Below the pieces are notes generated by a model. It was not told where the DNA came from. It made no database searches and saw nothing but the letters and a program-made list of their open reading frames with translations. From Acidimicrobiales bacterium (GTDB taxonomy: Bacteria; Actinomycetota; Acidimicrobiia; Acidimicrobiales; Poriferisodalaceae), in assembly GCA_030743005.1 (NCBI GenBank), contig JASLTG010000005.1, positions 61,592-125,591 of the forward strand: a DNA stretch of 64,000 nucleotides, given 5' to 3'. Below, in pieces: positions 1 through 9,343 of the stretch (its first letter is position 1; each line of letters begins with the position of its first letter). Position numbers and translations under genes: made by a program.

Positions 1-1
1 G

Positions 2-820
2 TCGGTATTGCTTCGGGTCACTCCAGGGGTCGAAGCCCATACACACGAGTACGTTTCCACTGGTCAAAATGACTCTAAGTTTGGATTTGGGCTCGATTCC
101 GGTGCTGCTACAGAGGCCGTTGAGGAGTGTGCTTCTAACTCGGGTGTCGACTTGGTTGGTATCCACCAACACATTGGAAGTCAGGTATTTAGGGTCGACA
201 GTTTCGCGCGGGCACTCGAAGTAGTTGTGGCGTTTTCTGAACCGCTTGGCTTACCTGAACTTTCTGTTGGGGGAGGCCTCGGTGTCGCATATCTGGAATC
301 GGAGTCAGCGCCGTCGATAACTGAATGGGGAGAGATGCTTCGGCAAGCGTGTGACAGTCTGGGGGTTCAGGCACGAGTTTCTGCTGAACCCGGGAGGTCC
401 ATCGCAGCCCAGGCAGCTATCACGGTGTACTCAATAGGAACAGTTAAAGAACTACCAGGAATACGAACCTATATGGCTGTAGATGGAGGTTTTGGAGATA
501 ATCCGCGACCGATGCTTTACGGCAGTGGTTATACCGCTTTCGCACCGAACAGAGTTACCGAAGATAGGAACTCAATAGCTCGAATTGTCGGCAAGCATTG
601 TGAATCGAGCGACGTGATTGTTCGCGAAGCGTCGCTGCCCGAAAACCTCAGTGTCGGAGACCTCGTAGCTACTCCGGTCACCGGCGCCTATGGATACGCG
701 ATGGCCAGTACCTATAACAGGATGCCGCGACCACCAGTTCTATTTGTCTCCCAAGGTGAAGCGAGGCTGGTCATTCGCGGGGAGTCCGTTGAAGATCTTT
801 TGACCCTTGATGTCGATTGA
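2..820 (+). CDS. lysA: Diaminopimelate decarboxylase, C-terminal part (5' end outside window)
   Basis: The reading frame is open to the left edge, so the N-terminus with the PLP lysine is missing. About 270 residues remain. The protein would decarboxylate meso-diaminopimelate to lysine in the cytosol. Visible family motifs are the glycine-rich phosphate-binding stretch SVGGGLGVAY, the EPGRSI segment, the VDGGFGDNPRPMLYG segment, the CESSD catalytic cysteine motif that completes the neighbouring active site in the dimer, and a GAYGYAMAS/YN segment near the end. These are typical of fold-type III decarboxylases. It is followed by hom and thrC, an aspartate-family arrangement common in actinobacteria. 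The TTG near base 8 is internal and not a real start. Confidence 0.93.
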   Translation, partial: SVLLRVTPGVEAHTHEYVSTGQNDSKFGFGLDSGAATEAVEECASNSGVDLVGIHQHIGSQVFRVDSFARALEVVVAFSEPLGLPELSVGGGLGVAYLESESAPSITEWGEMLRQACDSLGVQARVSAEPGRSIAAQAAITVYSIGTVKELPGIRTYMAVDGGFGDNPRPMLYGSGYTAFAPNRVTEDRNSIARIVGKHCESSDVIVREASLPENLSVGDLVATPVTGAYGYAMASTYNRMPRPPVLFVSQGEARLVIRGESVEDLLTLDVD

Positions 821-902
821 TTGAACGGTCGCGGTTTGTTTCAGGCCGTTGAGTGATAAATCGACACGGAGAATAGGTGCTTTGACCGGTACCGTTGGAG
901 CT

Positions 903-2195
903 ATGAAGTCGGAATCAGATTCAACCATTCGCATAGGGCTCTTAGGTTGTGGCACGGTCGGCGGTGCGTTAGCCAGAATTATCTCCGCGGACGCAGATCG
1001 CATAGCAGCGCGCACCGGAATCCGACTCGAGGTGACAAGTATCGCCGTTCGAAACCTTTCGGCTGATCGCGTCGTAACACTTCCTGAAGAACTATTCACT
1101 CGAGACACCCAAGCGCTCGTCAACTCCCCAAACGTTGACATCGTTGTTGAGACCATTGGTGGAATCGAACCAGCTCGACAATTAGTGATCGACTCGTTGA
1201 AATCGGGAAAACCAGTCATTACCGCGAACAAAGAATTAGTCGCCAACGTGGGGCAAGAACTCTTTGAAGCAGCGGCAACAGGTGGAGTCGACCTCTTCTT
1301 TGAGGCAGCAGTGGCTGGAGGGGTGCCTTTGATACGAGTTCTCCGAGAGTCACTTGCTGGAGAACGAATAAACAGAGTCATGGGAATCGTCAACGGTACG
1401 ACCAATTTCATTCTTACGAAAATGACCGAAGAAGGAGCTGAGTACGCCGACGTCCTTGCTGAAGCTCAGAGTCTTGGATTCGCCGAAGCAGACCCAACGG
1501 CAGACGTGGAAGGCAGTGATGCTGCCGCAAAGGCAGCGATTTTGGCAACCATCGCCTTCGGGGCAAAGGTCGTCGCGGGCGATGTCTATCAGGAAGGGAT
1601 AAGCAAAATCTCTAAGGACGACATAGCCGCCGCCTCACATATGGGTCATGTCATTAAGTTATTGGCAGTCGCGGAATCCGATGGCAACCAAGTAGCGGTA
1701 AGAGTTCATCCAACGATGGTGTCTCGGAATCACCCTCTCGCGGCAGTGCGAGAAAGCTTTAACGCGGTGTTCCTAGAGGGCTCCGAGGTCGACGATCTCA
1801 TGCTTTATGGTCGCGGAGCAGGTGGTGGGCCCACGGCCTCAGCGATGCTTGGCGACGTCATTTCGGCTGCCAGAAATCTGCAACAGGGAGTATCGAGTGA
1901 TATCGGACTGCTGTCTGAGTTTCCCATTCGACCGATCGATGAAACCAGTAGCGCGTTCTATATGCAACTCGACGTTGAAGATCAACCCGGTGTACTGGCA
2001 GCAGTAGCGAGCATTTTTGGTGAACACGGTGTTTCAATCCGGTCTATGGAACAACAAGGCCATGGGGAAACGGCCCATCTTGTCTTCATTACCCATGAGG
2101 CCCGTGAAGCAGACGTGCAATCAACGTTACGCGAGTTGAGAAACTTGAAAGAAGTGCGCGATATAGGGGCCCTAATTCGAGTTATAGCCGACTGA
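903..2195 (+). CDS. hom: Homoserine dehydrogenase with ACT domain
   Basis: NAD(P)-dependent reduction of aspartate semialdehyde to homoserine, the branch to threonine, methionine and isoleucine. The Rossmann motif GLLGCGTVGG lies at residues about 13-22. Catalytic-domain motifs follow (ITANKELVA, FFEAAVAGGVPLIR, MGIVNGTTNFIL). The last 80 residues form an ACT domain (QLDVEDQPGVLAAVASIF), known in this family for threonine feedback. About 430 residues from the ATG at 903, which is the usual family length. The start is uncertain: an in-frame TTG at 882 follows a GGAGAATAGG stretch at a reasonable distance and would add 7 residues, and a TTG at 849 is also possible. It lies between lysA and thrC on the same strand. 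Confidence 0.95.
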   Translation: MKSESDSTIRIGLLGCGTVGGALARIISADADRIAARTGIRLEVTSIAVRNLSADRVVTLPEELFTRDTQALVNSPNVDIVVETIGGIEPARQLVIDSLKSGKPVITANKELVANVGQELFEAAATGGVDLFFEAAVAGGVPLIRVLRESLAGERINRVMGIVNGTTNFILTKMTEEGAEYADVLAEAQSLGFAEADPTADVEGSDAAAKAAILATIAFGAKVVAGDVYQEGISKISKDDIAAASHMGHVIKLLAVAESDGNQVAVRVHPTMVSRNHPLAAVRESFNAVFLEGSEVDDLMLYGRGAGGGPTASAMLGDVISAARNLQQGVSSDIGLLSEFPIRPIDETSSAFYMQLDVEDQPGVLAAVASIFGEHGVSIRSMEQQGHGETAHLVFITHEAREADVQSTLRELRNLKEVRDIGALIRVIAD

Positions 2196-2217
2196 TCACG
2201 CAGGAGATTGTACGAGA

Positions 2218-3621
2218 GTGAAATATCAGAGCACGCGTGGTGAAGCCCCGGTTCTCGAATTCAGCGAGGTCCTACTTGCGGGGCTGGCGATTGACGGCGG
2301 ACTTTATGTTCCCACCGAGTTTCCAAAGCTGAAACCGTCAGATCTCAGTGCGTTCTCTGAAATGTCATATGCCGAAGTCGCGACAAAGGTGCTCACCCCG
2401 TTCGTTTCACCCTCAATTAGTAGCGACGAACTGGGGAACATGGTCGAGCAGTCATACTCGACATTTCGTCACCCAGACGTCGTACCGGTGAAACAACTAC
2501 CTACCGAGATTGGGAACGATCGGTACCTAGCAGAGCTTTACTGGGGGCCTACCTTCTCGTTCAAGGATGTGGCTCTTCAACTACTAGGACGTCTATTTGA
2601 ACACGAACTTACCCGCCGCGATTCAGGAGTAACGATTGTTGGAGCTACCTCTGGAGATACCGGTAGTGCAGCAATCGAAGCCTGCAAAGACCGGACTGGA
2701 ATTGAGTTAATAATGCTCCATCCCCGTGGCCGGGTCTCAGAGGTGCAACGGCGACAAATGACCACGGTCACAAGTCCCAATATTCACAACGTTGCCATTG
2801 ATGGAACGTTTGATGACTGCCAGGACTTAGTCAAAGCGATGTTCTCGGATCTTCAATTTCGGGAGCGTCATAACTTGGCTGCAGTTAACAGCATCAATTG
2901 GGCGCGTGTTGCCGCTCAAACTGTTTATTACTTCACTACCGCGACTCGAATAGCGGGTCCGAGCGAACAAATTTCTTTCTGCGTACCTACTGGCAACTTC
3001 GGCAACATACTCGCGGGCTACATCGCTTCCCAGATGGGCTTACCAATCGACAGACTAATAATCGCAAGCAATCACAACGACATCCTTACTCGAACTCACC
3101 TTTCAGGAGTGATGGAGATTCAAGATGTCGAACCCTCAACTAGTCCTGCTATGGATATCCAAGTATCCAGTAATTTCGAACGGTTACTTTTCGATTTAAG
3201 CGGTAAAGATGGTTCATGGGTGGCTGCTGCAATGGGCGACTTTCGTTCCACCGGCTCAATGAAATTACCCGAATCGGTAGCGAAACATCTGCGAGATCGG
3301 TTTGACGCGGGTCAAGCTTCCGAAACAGAAGTAGAACAAGAAATCTCTGACCTCTACGAGACTCAAAGAGAATTCTTAGACCCTCACACTGCTGTTGGAG
3401 TCAATGTGATCCGGCGAATGAAATCGCTGAACGGCCCCGCAGTAGTGATGGCAACCGCCCATCCGGCCAAATTCAACACTGTCGTGGAATCAGCAACCGG
3501 TGTGGTGCCACCTCAGCCTGACGAAATCGCTGGCCTAAAAAATCGAAGCGAACGATGCATAGACCTACCTAATGAAGTTTCGGCCGTTATGGACTTTGTT
3601 TCAACTGCGTCAAACCAATGA
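2218..3621 (+). CDS. thrC: Threonine synthase
   Basis: PLP enzyme converting O-phosphohomoserine to threonine. The N-terminal KYQSTRG motif and length (467 residues) place it in the longer, E. coli-like branch. The PLP lysine is in TFSFKDVALQ (K116), followed by VGATSGDTGSAAIEA, the phosphate-binding region, and CVPTGNFGNILAGYIA. It starts with GTG, preceded by CAGGAG about 12 bases upstream, and lies 22 bases after hom. No homoserine kinase gene (thrB) is seen next to it; rho follows instead, so thrB must be elsewhere or replaced. Confidence 0.96.
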   Translation: MKYQSTRGEAPVLEFSEVLLAGLAIDGGLYVPTEFPKLKPSDLSAFSEMSYAEVATKVLTPFVSPSISSDELGNMVEQSYSTFRHPDVVPVKQLPTEIGNDRYLAELYWGPTFSFKDVALQLLGRLFEHELTRRDSGVTIVGATSGDTGSAAIEACKDRTGIELIMLHPRGRVSEVQRRQMTTVTSPNIHNVAIDGTFDDCQDLVKAMFSDLQFRERHNLAAVNSINWARVAAQTVYYFTTATRIAGPSEQISFCVPTGNFGNILAGYIASQMGLPIDRLIIASNHNDILTRTHLSGVMEIQDVEPSTSPAMDIQVSSNFERLLFDLSGKDGSWVAAAMGDFRSTGSMKLPESVAKHLRDRFDAGQASETEVEQEISDLYETQREFLDPHTAVGVNVIRRMKSLNGPAVVMATAHPAKFNTVVESATGVVPPQPDEIAGLKNRSERCIDLPNEVSAVMDFVSTASNQ

Positions 3622-3802
3622 GAATGGCCCCAACGTTGTGAGTGGCCCTGCTTGCTGAGTAGCCTGACCCCACCGTTCTGTTGCTCACGTCGTTTGTGAA
3701 TCAGGCAACCGTAGCTGGTCGGCGACTGCCGGCTTGACCCCGATGAACGGCCCGAAACCACATCCCGGTGCACTCAAGCTGCTCCGAGACTAAGAGGATT
3801 AA

Positions 3803-5338
3803 ATGTCAGATCAGCCAGACCGAGCGCTTCTTGAGGCGAAGTCCAGGGACGATTTAGTAGCCATGGCCGAAGCCCTGGGGATTGAAATCGCCCCTCGAGC
3901 ACGCAAAGCAACAATCATCGATGACATTTTGAAGGGCCCCTCGGCCGTTCAAGAAGGCACCAACGATGACGGAACTGTCCGCCGAGTCCGGCGCACTACA
4001 GAAGCGGGTGACTCTGACGCAGTTGAAACTGAGTCGTCTGACGCTTCGGATGCATCAGAGTCCGCCACCGGAGATCAAGAAACTGAAGAAGAAAGCTCTA
4101 AACAGGATCGTGATACCGACGACTCGGGGATAGGTGAACCAGGTAATCGTCGCCGTCGTCGGCGTGGACGTGATCGAGACAAAGAAGACAACTGGCAAGG
4201 GGAACCCGTTGAATGTGAGGGGATCCTCGACCTCCGAGATGAAGGCTACGGATTTCTTCGGACTAGAGGACCATTGCCTTCCAACGATGACGTGTATGTG
4301 GCTGCAAAACAAGTTCGAACCCACGGATTACGCAAGGGAGACGTTGTTAAAGGCGCTAGTCGTCCTGCCGCCAGAAATGAAAAAAACCCTGCACTGGTGC
4401 AGATTGATGAAATTAACGGATCCGAACCGGGAGAGACACGGGAACGACCGCTCTTTGAAGATCTGAAAGCTGTGCACCCAAAAGACGCTTTGAACCTAGA
4501 ACTGGCTGGGACAGAAAATCGTACGGCCAGAGTTATTGATCTTGTAGCTCCTATCGGGAAAGGCCAGCGAGGTCTGGTGGTTTCCCCTCCTGAATGTGGG
4601 AAGACCTCCACCATTCGCGAGGTAGCCGTCGCATTGGAAACGAACCATCCAGACCTTCATTTGATCGTCTTACTCATAGACGAACGACCTGAAGAAGTGA
4701 CTGAGATCGCTGACGCGGTTGAAGGAGAGGTATTGGCGTCAACTTTCGACAGACCTGCCGAAGAACATATTCAGGTAGCAGAACTGACTCTAGAACGTGC
4801 TAAACGAATGGTCGAAGTGGGCCTCGACGTAGTGATCCTTGTCGATGGCCTAAGCCGTTTGGCTAGGGCATACAACATGGCCGCGCCTGGTAACGGCAAA
4901 GTCCTAGTAGAGGGTGTAGCCGCAGGTGCTCTATACCCGCCGAAACGTTTCTTCGGCGCCGCTCGCGCATTAGACGAAGGTGGATCCTTGACAGTTATCG
5001 CTACGACGGCGGTCGAAACCGGCTGGCACTTGGACGAGATGATTCTTGAATCACTTCAGGGAACAGCTAATTCTGTAGTCCGTCTTGACCGAAGAGCTGC
5101 TGATCGCAGGGTATACCCCGCCATCGATGTGGTTGCCTCCTGCACGCGTGAACTTCACCGACTTAGAGGCGACGAACGAGCGTTGGCAGGTCAAGCACTC
5201 GCAGATGCTTTAGTTGCGATCGAAGATAGCGAACCTGGCTCTGCGATCGACTGGGTCTTGAAACAAATTGATGTGACCAACTCCAACCAGCAAATACTCA
5301 CCCAGTTATCAACATCTAGAGACGGCGCGACCTCGTAA
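3803..5338 (+). CDS. rho: Transcription termination factor Rho, divergent motor motifs
   Basis: Hexameric RNA-dependent ATPase that ends transcription. Order of parts: Rho_N helix region (residues 8-45), a low-complexity acidic then Arg-rich insertion (55-128) as in other actinobacteria, an OB/cold-shock RNA-binding domain with GYGFLR (148-153), and the RecA-like motor. The Walker A motif reads SPPECGKT (261-268), where Rho normally has PPKAGKT. The Walker B/Q-loop region is [13 protein letters not shown] (346-358), the Q-loop reads [13 protein letters not shown], and ETGWHLDE replaces the usual ETGSRMDE/DTGSKMDE. The likely arginine finger is in SCTRE (446-450). AGAGGA lies just before the ATG. 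It is followed by rpmE2 and prfA, the usual rho neighbourhood. Only the motor differs from expectation. Confidence 0.95.
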   Translation: MSDQPDRALLEAKSRDDLVAMAEALGIEIAPRARKATIIDDILKGPSAVQEGTNDDGTVRRVRRTTEAGDSDAVETESSDASDASESATGDQETEEESSKQDRDTDDSGIGEPGNRRRRRRGRDRDKEDNWQGEPVECEGILDLRDEGYGFLRTRGPLPSNDDVYVAAKQVRTHGLRKGDVVKGASRPAARNEKNPALVQIDEINGSEPGETRERPLFEDLKAVHPKDALNLELAGTENRTARVIDLVAPIGKGQRGLVVSPPECGKTSTIREVAVALETNHPDLHLIVLLIDERPEEVTEIADAVEGEVLASTFDRPAEEHIQVAELTLERAKRMVEVGLDVVILVDGLSRLARAYNMAAPGNGKVLVEGVAAGALYPPKRFFGAARALDEGGSLTVIATTAVETGWHLDEMILESLQGTANSVVRLDRRAADRRVYPAIDVVASCTRELHRLRGDERALAGQALADALVAIEDSEPGSAIDWVLKQIDVTNSNQQILTQLSTSRDGATS

Positions 5339-5408
5339 CGGCAGATTGACGCGGAATTGTGTCTTTCAATGTGCGATTCGCCAAAGTAACCGCCAGAATG
5401 GTTCCATC

Positions 5409-5690
5409 ATGAAGAGTGATATCCACCCCAACTATCGACCCGTCGTTTTCCGTGACGCAGGTGCTGAGTTTTCTTTCGTTACCCAATCAACGGTTGAAAC
5501 AGATGACACTGTCGTGTGGGAAGATGGAAACGAATACCCTCTTGTCACTGTTGAACTGTCGAGCGCAAGTCACCCCTTTTTCACTGGGCAGATGAAAATA
5601 GTCGACACAGCAGGACGCGTAGAACGATTCGAGCGGCGCTACGGACGTCGCCGTGGCTCAGACCAGAACTCTGACGACACCGAAGAATAA
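5409..5690 (+). CDS. rpmE2: Ribosomal protein bL31, type B
   Basis: 93-residue protein of the large ribosomal subunit. The start [16 protein letters not shown], the SHPFFTG segment and the basic RFERRYGRR tail are typical of the zinc-independent type B form, and there is no cysteine at all, so it cannot bind zinc through the CxxC pairs of type A. It sits between rho and prfA, where many bacteria carry rpmE. An upstream in-frame extension to 5346 exists but does not look like L31, so the ATG at 5409 was chosen. The C-terminal end is acidic and probably disordered. Confidence 0.93.
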   Translation: MKSDIHPNYRPVVFRDAGAEFSFVTQSTVETDDTVVWEDGNEYPLVTVELSSASHPFFTGQMKIVDTAGRVERFERRYGRRRGSDQNSDDTEE

Positions 5691-5698
5691 GCCGACTC

Positions 5699-6712
5699 GT
5701 GGCGCTAGACCCCGAACGCCGCCGCCAACTACACGCGATGAAACTCCGCTCAATTGTGAGCGCCCACTTGGAGTTGTCGGTGGAAGAGGTAGCTGGAACA
5801 GATGACGGAGCTTCAGCAAAGCTAAGCGACGGCAGTGTCGCGGTGCTTGCCGAGGAACGCAGCAACCGTGCCTTAGGAGGAGCCCTCGCCTCTTCAGCTC
5901 GGTCATCAACTGACAAAATGCATTTATTCGCCACTGAGGCAAGTGGCATGCTGGCGCGTCGTGCCGCACTGTTTTCTGGACCCATCACGGTGTGGGAGAT
6001 TAAGGAAGATCAAGCAACAAGAGCGATACCAGCCAAACCTTTGGCTGCGGCGACTATCCCAGATGTACCTGAGCTTGTTGCGACCCTACGAGAGTCCAGT
6101 CTTGAAGTCGTCTTTGAGCATGGTGTGATTGTCGGAGAAATTGCTGGTCTGGAAGTCGCTCGAATCGTTTCAGACGAAAATGGAGAGCGTATTGAGGTTG
6201 GTGTGGGTGCCCACGATCGAGAAGCATTTGGTCTTCTCCACGGAGACCTCCCCACACCACAAGCCATTGAGCAAGTCGCAAACGTTGTCCGGTCGCATCG
6301 ACTTCCGGGTGCTGAGCCCCATCCTTTGAATCGCCTAGGTGCCGAAAGGTGGCTGAGAGCCCATCTCATTTCTCACCCTGAAAGGGTTGGGCTGACACGA
6401 CTTAGCGCGGCAGCACCTCCCGTTAAGAGAACGAACTTAAAAGAAGCTGTCCCAGCGGTTGCGCGAGGCACGTCAGATGACGGAGGAGAAACGATTGTTG
6501 TTTGCGGAGTTGGGATTGACCTGGATCTGGTGCCCTTTGCCGCCGATGCACGTCTGTTGCATAACCCTGAGGCACAACTAAAGATCGTCGTCCCCCACCG
6601 CGATGCTCACCAAATTCTCCGAGAACTAGTTGATCGACTACTTGACCCAGCCGAGATTCTTGGGATCGACGACGGTTGGCGCGAATGGGCAAGCCCTCCA
6701 TCGGTACCCTGA
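5699..6712 (+). CDS. Conserved protein of unknown function between rpmE2 and prfA
   Basis: 337 residues, GTG start 8 bases after rpmE2, ending 4 bases before the prfA start, so it is translated with the rho-rpmE-prfA-prmC group. I do not recognise a named domain. It has no signal peptide or membrane segment and is moderately acidic with alternating strands and helices. The middle has a region rich in Glu, Val and Gly (about 115-165), and the C-terminal part contains GIDLDLVPFAADAR and IVVPHRDAH. Codon use looks like its neighbours. A role near translation or ribosome biogenesis is suggested only by position. Confidence 0.8.
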   Translation: MALDPERRRQLHAMKLRSIVSAHLELSVEEVAGTDDGASAKLSDGSVAVLAEERSNRALGGALASSARSSTDKMHLFATEASGMLARRAALFSGPITVWEIKEDQATRAIPAKPLAAATIPDVPELVATLRESSLEVVFEHGVIVGEIAGLEVARIVSDENGERIEVGVGAHDREAFGLLHGDLPTPQAIEQVANVVRSHRLPGAEPHPLNRLGAERWLRAHLISHPERVGLTRLSAAAPPVKRTNLKEAVPAVARGTSDDGGETIVVCGVGIDLDLVPFAADARLLHNPEAQLKIVVPHRDAHQILRELVDRLLDPAEILGIDDGWREWASPPSVP

Positions 6713-6716
6713 GAGT

Positions 6717-7790
6717 GTGCTTGATCGTTTACTGGGACTAGAAGAAGAGTTGGCTCACGTCGAGTCTCAACTCGGAGATCCTCAAGTAACTAGTGACCGA
6801 GGTCGGTTCATCGAGGTAAGTCGGCGTCATTCCCAGTTGACTGAAATGATCGAAGTTGGATCTTCGTGGCGAACAGCACTTGAAGATGCCACCGCTGCGA
6901 GAGAGATCGCTGAATCTAGCAGCGGTGAAGAATTAGTCGAAGCCCGCGAAATGGAAACAGTTGCGCTATCAGAGGCTGAAGCCCTTGAAGAGAAATTTCG
7001 CTTCATGTTGCTCCCTCGTGATCCAAACGATGACCGAAATGTGATTGTTGAGATACGAGGAGCTGAAGGAGGCGAGGAAGCAAACCTTTGGGCTCGAGAC
7101 CTTTTCGAAATGTATCGCTCATACATAAATACCAAGGGTTGGGGAATAGAAGTTCTGGGTAGCCACTTCAGCGATATGGGTGGATATACCGACATTGCGT
7201 TCTTGATAAAAGGTGACGGCGTTTGGAGTCATCTAAAACACGAAGGTGGACCGCACCGCGTCCAACGCGTACCAGTCACAGAGTCGCAAGGTCGAGTTCA
7301 TACATCTTCTGCTGCAGTAACTGTGCTGCCAGAAGCGGATGAAGTAGAAGTGGATATTGACCCCAACGACCTAGAGATCGACACCTACCGATCATCAGGT
7401 CCAGGCGGTCAGTCCGTTAACACAACTGACTCAGCAGTCCGGGTAACTCACTTGCCGACAGGTCTTGTGGTTTCGATGCAAGATGAAAAGAGTCAACTGC
7501 AAAACAAGGCCAAAGCATTGCGCGTGCTGCGAGCGCGCCTGTTAAAGCTCCGGCAAGACGAGCAGGCATCTAGTCAGGCAGCCCAGAAACGTGACCAAGC
7601 TAAGAGCGGTGGACGCGCGGAAAAGATCCGCACCTACAACTTTAAGGAGAGTCGAGTAACCGACCATCGGATCGGCTTGACTTTGTACAAGTTGGAACGC
7701 GTTTTGGCCGGCGACCTCGATGAAGTGGTGAAACCACTGATGCTTCATGAACGCGAACAACAGCTTGAGGCCGGAAATGGCGAGGCTTGA
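6717..7790 (+). CDS. prfA: Peptide chain release factor 1
   Basis: Reads UAA and UAG stop codons and releases the nascent chain. The codon-recognition tripeptide PVT is at residues 186-188 (PVTESQGRVHTSS), which marks RF1 rather than RF2, and the catalytic GGQ is at 230-232 in SSGPGGQSVN. The length of 357 residues is normal. The GTG at 6717 gives the typical MLDRLLGLEEEL start; the frame is open upstream to 6630 but that stretch overlaps the previous gene and has no family similarity. It is followed with a 14-base overlap by the gene for the enzyme that methylates its GGQ glutamine. Confidence 0.97.
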   Translation: MLDRLLGLEEELAHVESQLGDPQVTSDRGRFIEVSRRHSQLTEMIEVGSSWRTALEDATAAREIAESSSGEELVEAREMETVALSEAEALEEKFRFMLLPRDPNDDRNVIVEIRGAEGGEEANLWARDLFEMYRSYINTKGWGIEVLGSHFSDMGGYTDIAFLIKGDGVWSHLKHEGGPHRVQRVPVTESQGRVHTSSAAVTVLPEADEVEVDIDPNDLEIDTYRSSGPGGQSVNTTDSAVRVTHLPTGLVVSMQDEKSQLQNKAKALRVLRARLLKLRQDEQASSQAAQKRDQAKSGGRAEKIRTYNFKESRVTDHRIGLTLYKLERVLAGDLDEVVKPLMLHEREQQLEAGNGEA

Positions 7791-9255
7791 CGACAATTCA
7801 GACAACGTTCTGACGCTCACCGAACTACATAACGAAGTTCTGGAAGCACTTCAAGCTGCCTCTATCGACGATTCCGAGTTAAGCGCTCGTCGAATCCTTG
7901 AAGAAACCACGGGCATCGATATAGGTCAGTTTCCTGCTGAGGGCGACCAGTTAATTACGCACCGAGCAGTTGCCCGAACCGATGCATTAACCGCAAGGCG
8001 CGCCAACGGTGAGCCATTGCAATATGTCATCGGCAGCTGGGATTTCCGGTACTTGGACTTGGCTGTCGACCCAAGAGCCTTAATCCCTCGACCTGAGACG
8101 GAAGTCGTTGTCGGATGGGCGGTTGACCTGCTGAACTCGAACGACAAAAACATTGCCGAGAATCCGGTTGTCGTCGACTTAGGAACCGGTAGTGGCGCGA
8201 TTGCCCTATCAATAGCCCACGAGGTCCCCAACGCACTGGTTCATGCCACTGATACATCTGCAGAAGCCCTCGCATTAGCTAGCTCCAATCTTGCTGGCCT
8301 CGGAGGCGCAGCAGCAAGAGTTCAACTGCATAACGGTGACTGGTTCAAAGCTTTACCCGAGAGGCTTATCGGACAACTCGACCTGCTGATATCGAACCCG
8401 CCATACGTGTCTACGAACTACCCACTCCCTCCAGTGATTGCGAACTGGGAGCCGGCCACCGCTCTGTTAGGAGGCGAGGACGGCTTCACCTACTTAGATC
8501 TACTAGCGCGAGAAAGCAGACGGTGGTTACGTCCCGGTGGGTGGCTCATTCTTGAGTGCGGGTCAGAGCAAACGGTCCGATTACGAGACCTTGTTATTGC
8601 TCGGGGTTATAACGAAGTCGCTATTAACTGTGACTTCTCAGGAAACGAAAGGTTTGTGACAGCGCGCCGACCTATGGACGATGTTGACGAATCGCACCTC
8701 AGAGGAGCTACCACTGCGCTAGAAGCGGGTTCTTTAGTCGTCGCCCCGACAGACACACTCCCAGGGCTTTTAGCCAAGTACAGCGACACAACAGCGGTTG
8801 AGGACTCTTATAGAGCCAAGGACCGTCCACTAGACCAGCCTGTTCCGGTGTTAGTAAGTGGAATTGAGCAGGCTGACGGACTCGTCCACCTCGATTACGA
8901 AGTGAAAAAGCTCATCGAGGATCACTGGCCCGGCGCCCTGACTATCGTCGCGCCGCGCCGGGACGGAGTTGACCCGGTGACTGGAGGGAACACACTAGGT
9001 ATTAGATGCCCGGCACCCGGATGGCTCCGCTTACTCATCGATGATGTTGGACCCGTCACCGGATCAAGCGCGAATTTGCATGCCGTTGAAACTCAACTGC
9101 GTGCGCAAGATGCAGCTGCAACCCTTGCCATTGAAGTTGCCTATGTCATTCCGGGAACTTCCCAAGGAGGATTGGCGTCGACGGTTGTTGACACAACAGG
9201 TAACGCACTCGCCGTGCTTCGCCAGGGCGCTGTTGACTTGCATCAAAAAAAATAG
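7777..9255 (+). CDS. prmC: PrmC-TsaC fusion: release factor glutamine methyltransferase and threonylcarbamoyl-AMP synthase
   Basis: Two domains in one 492-residue chain. Residues 1-300 are PrmC/HemK: N-terminal helical domain, SAM motif DLGTGSGAIALS (134-145) and the substrate motif NPPY (207-210), which methylates the GGQ glutamine of release factors. Residues about 308-492 are a Sua5/YrdC/TsaC domain, which makes threonylcarbamoyl-AMP for t6A in tRNA: PTDTLPGL, the KxR pair in KDRPLDQP (348-350), TGSSAN (428-433) for the SxN pair, and VVDTTGNALAVLRQGAV. All named binding residues are kept in both halves, so both are probably active. I chose the ATG at 7777 after GAGGCCGGAA; it overlaps prfA by 14 bases. 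There is no stop or frameshift at the junction. Confidence 0.92.
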   Translation: MARLDDNSDNVLTLTELHNEVLEALQAASIDDSELSARRILEETTGIDIGQFPAEGDQLITHRAVARTDALTARRANGEPLQYVIGSWDFRYLDLAVDPRALIPRPETEVVVGWAVDLLNSNDKNIAENPVVVDLGTGSGAIALSIAHEVPNALVHATDTSAEALALASSNLAGLGGAAARVQLHNGDWFKALPERLIGQLDLLISNPPYVSTNYPLPPVIANWEPATALLGGEDGFTYLDLLARESRRWLRPGGWLILECGSEQTVRLRDLVIARGYNEVAINCDFSGNERFVTARRPMDDVDESHLRGATTALEAGSLVVAPTDTLPGLLAKYSDTTAVEDSYRAKDRPLDQPVPVLVSGIEQADGLVHLDYEVKKLIEDHWPGALTIVAPRRDGVDPVTGGNTLGIRCPAPGWLRLLIDDVGPVTGSSANLHAVETQLRAQDAAATLAIEVAYVIPGTSQGGLASTVVDTTGNALAVLRQGAVDLHQKK

Positions 9256-9343
9256 TTCCAGCGCAAATTTCGAAGTTGAATTAGTCGCGATCATTGAAGC
9301 TCCGCGTGGGAAGATAGCTGGGCCGCCGTAGAGAGAGGGCTGT

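Noticed and set aside
740..1411. 223-residue open frame on the minus strand inside hom
   Set aside because: Low-complexity Ser/Thr/Arg-rich translation typical of an antisense shadow; hom on the other strand is clearly real.
3622..3802. Structured leader or autoregulatory site before rho
   Set aside because: GTTGC and GCAAC can pair with a bulge, but no clear promoter, leader frame or terminator was found.
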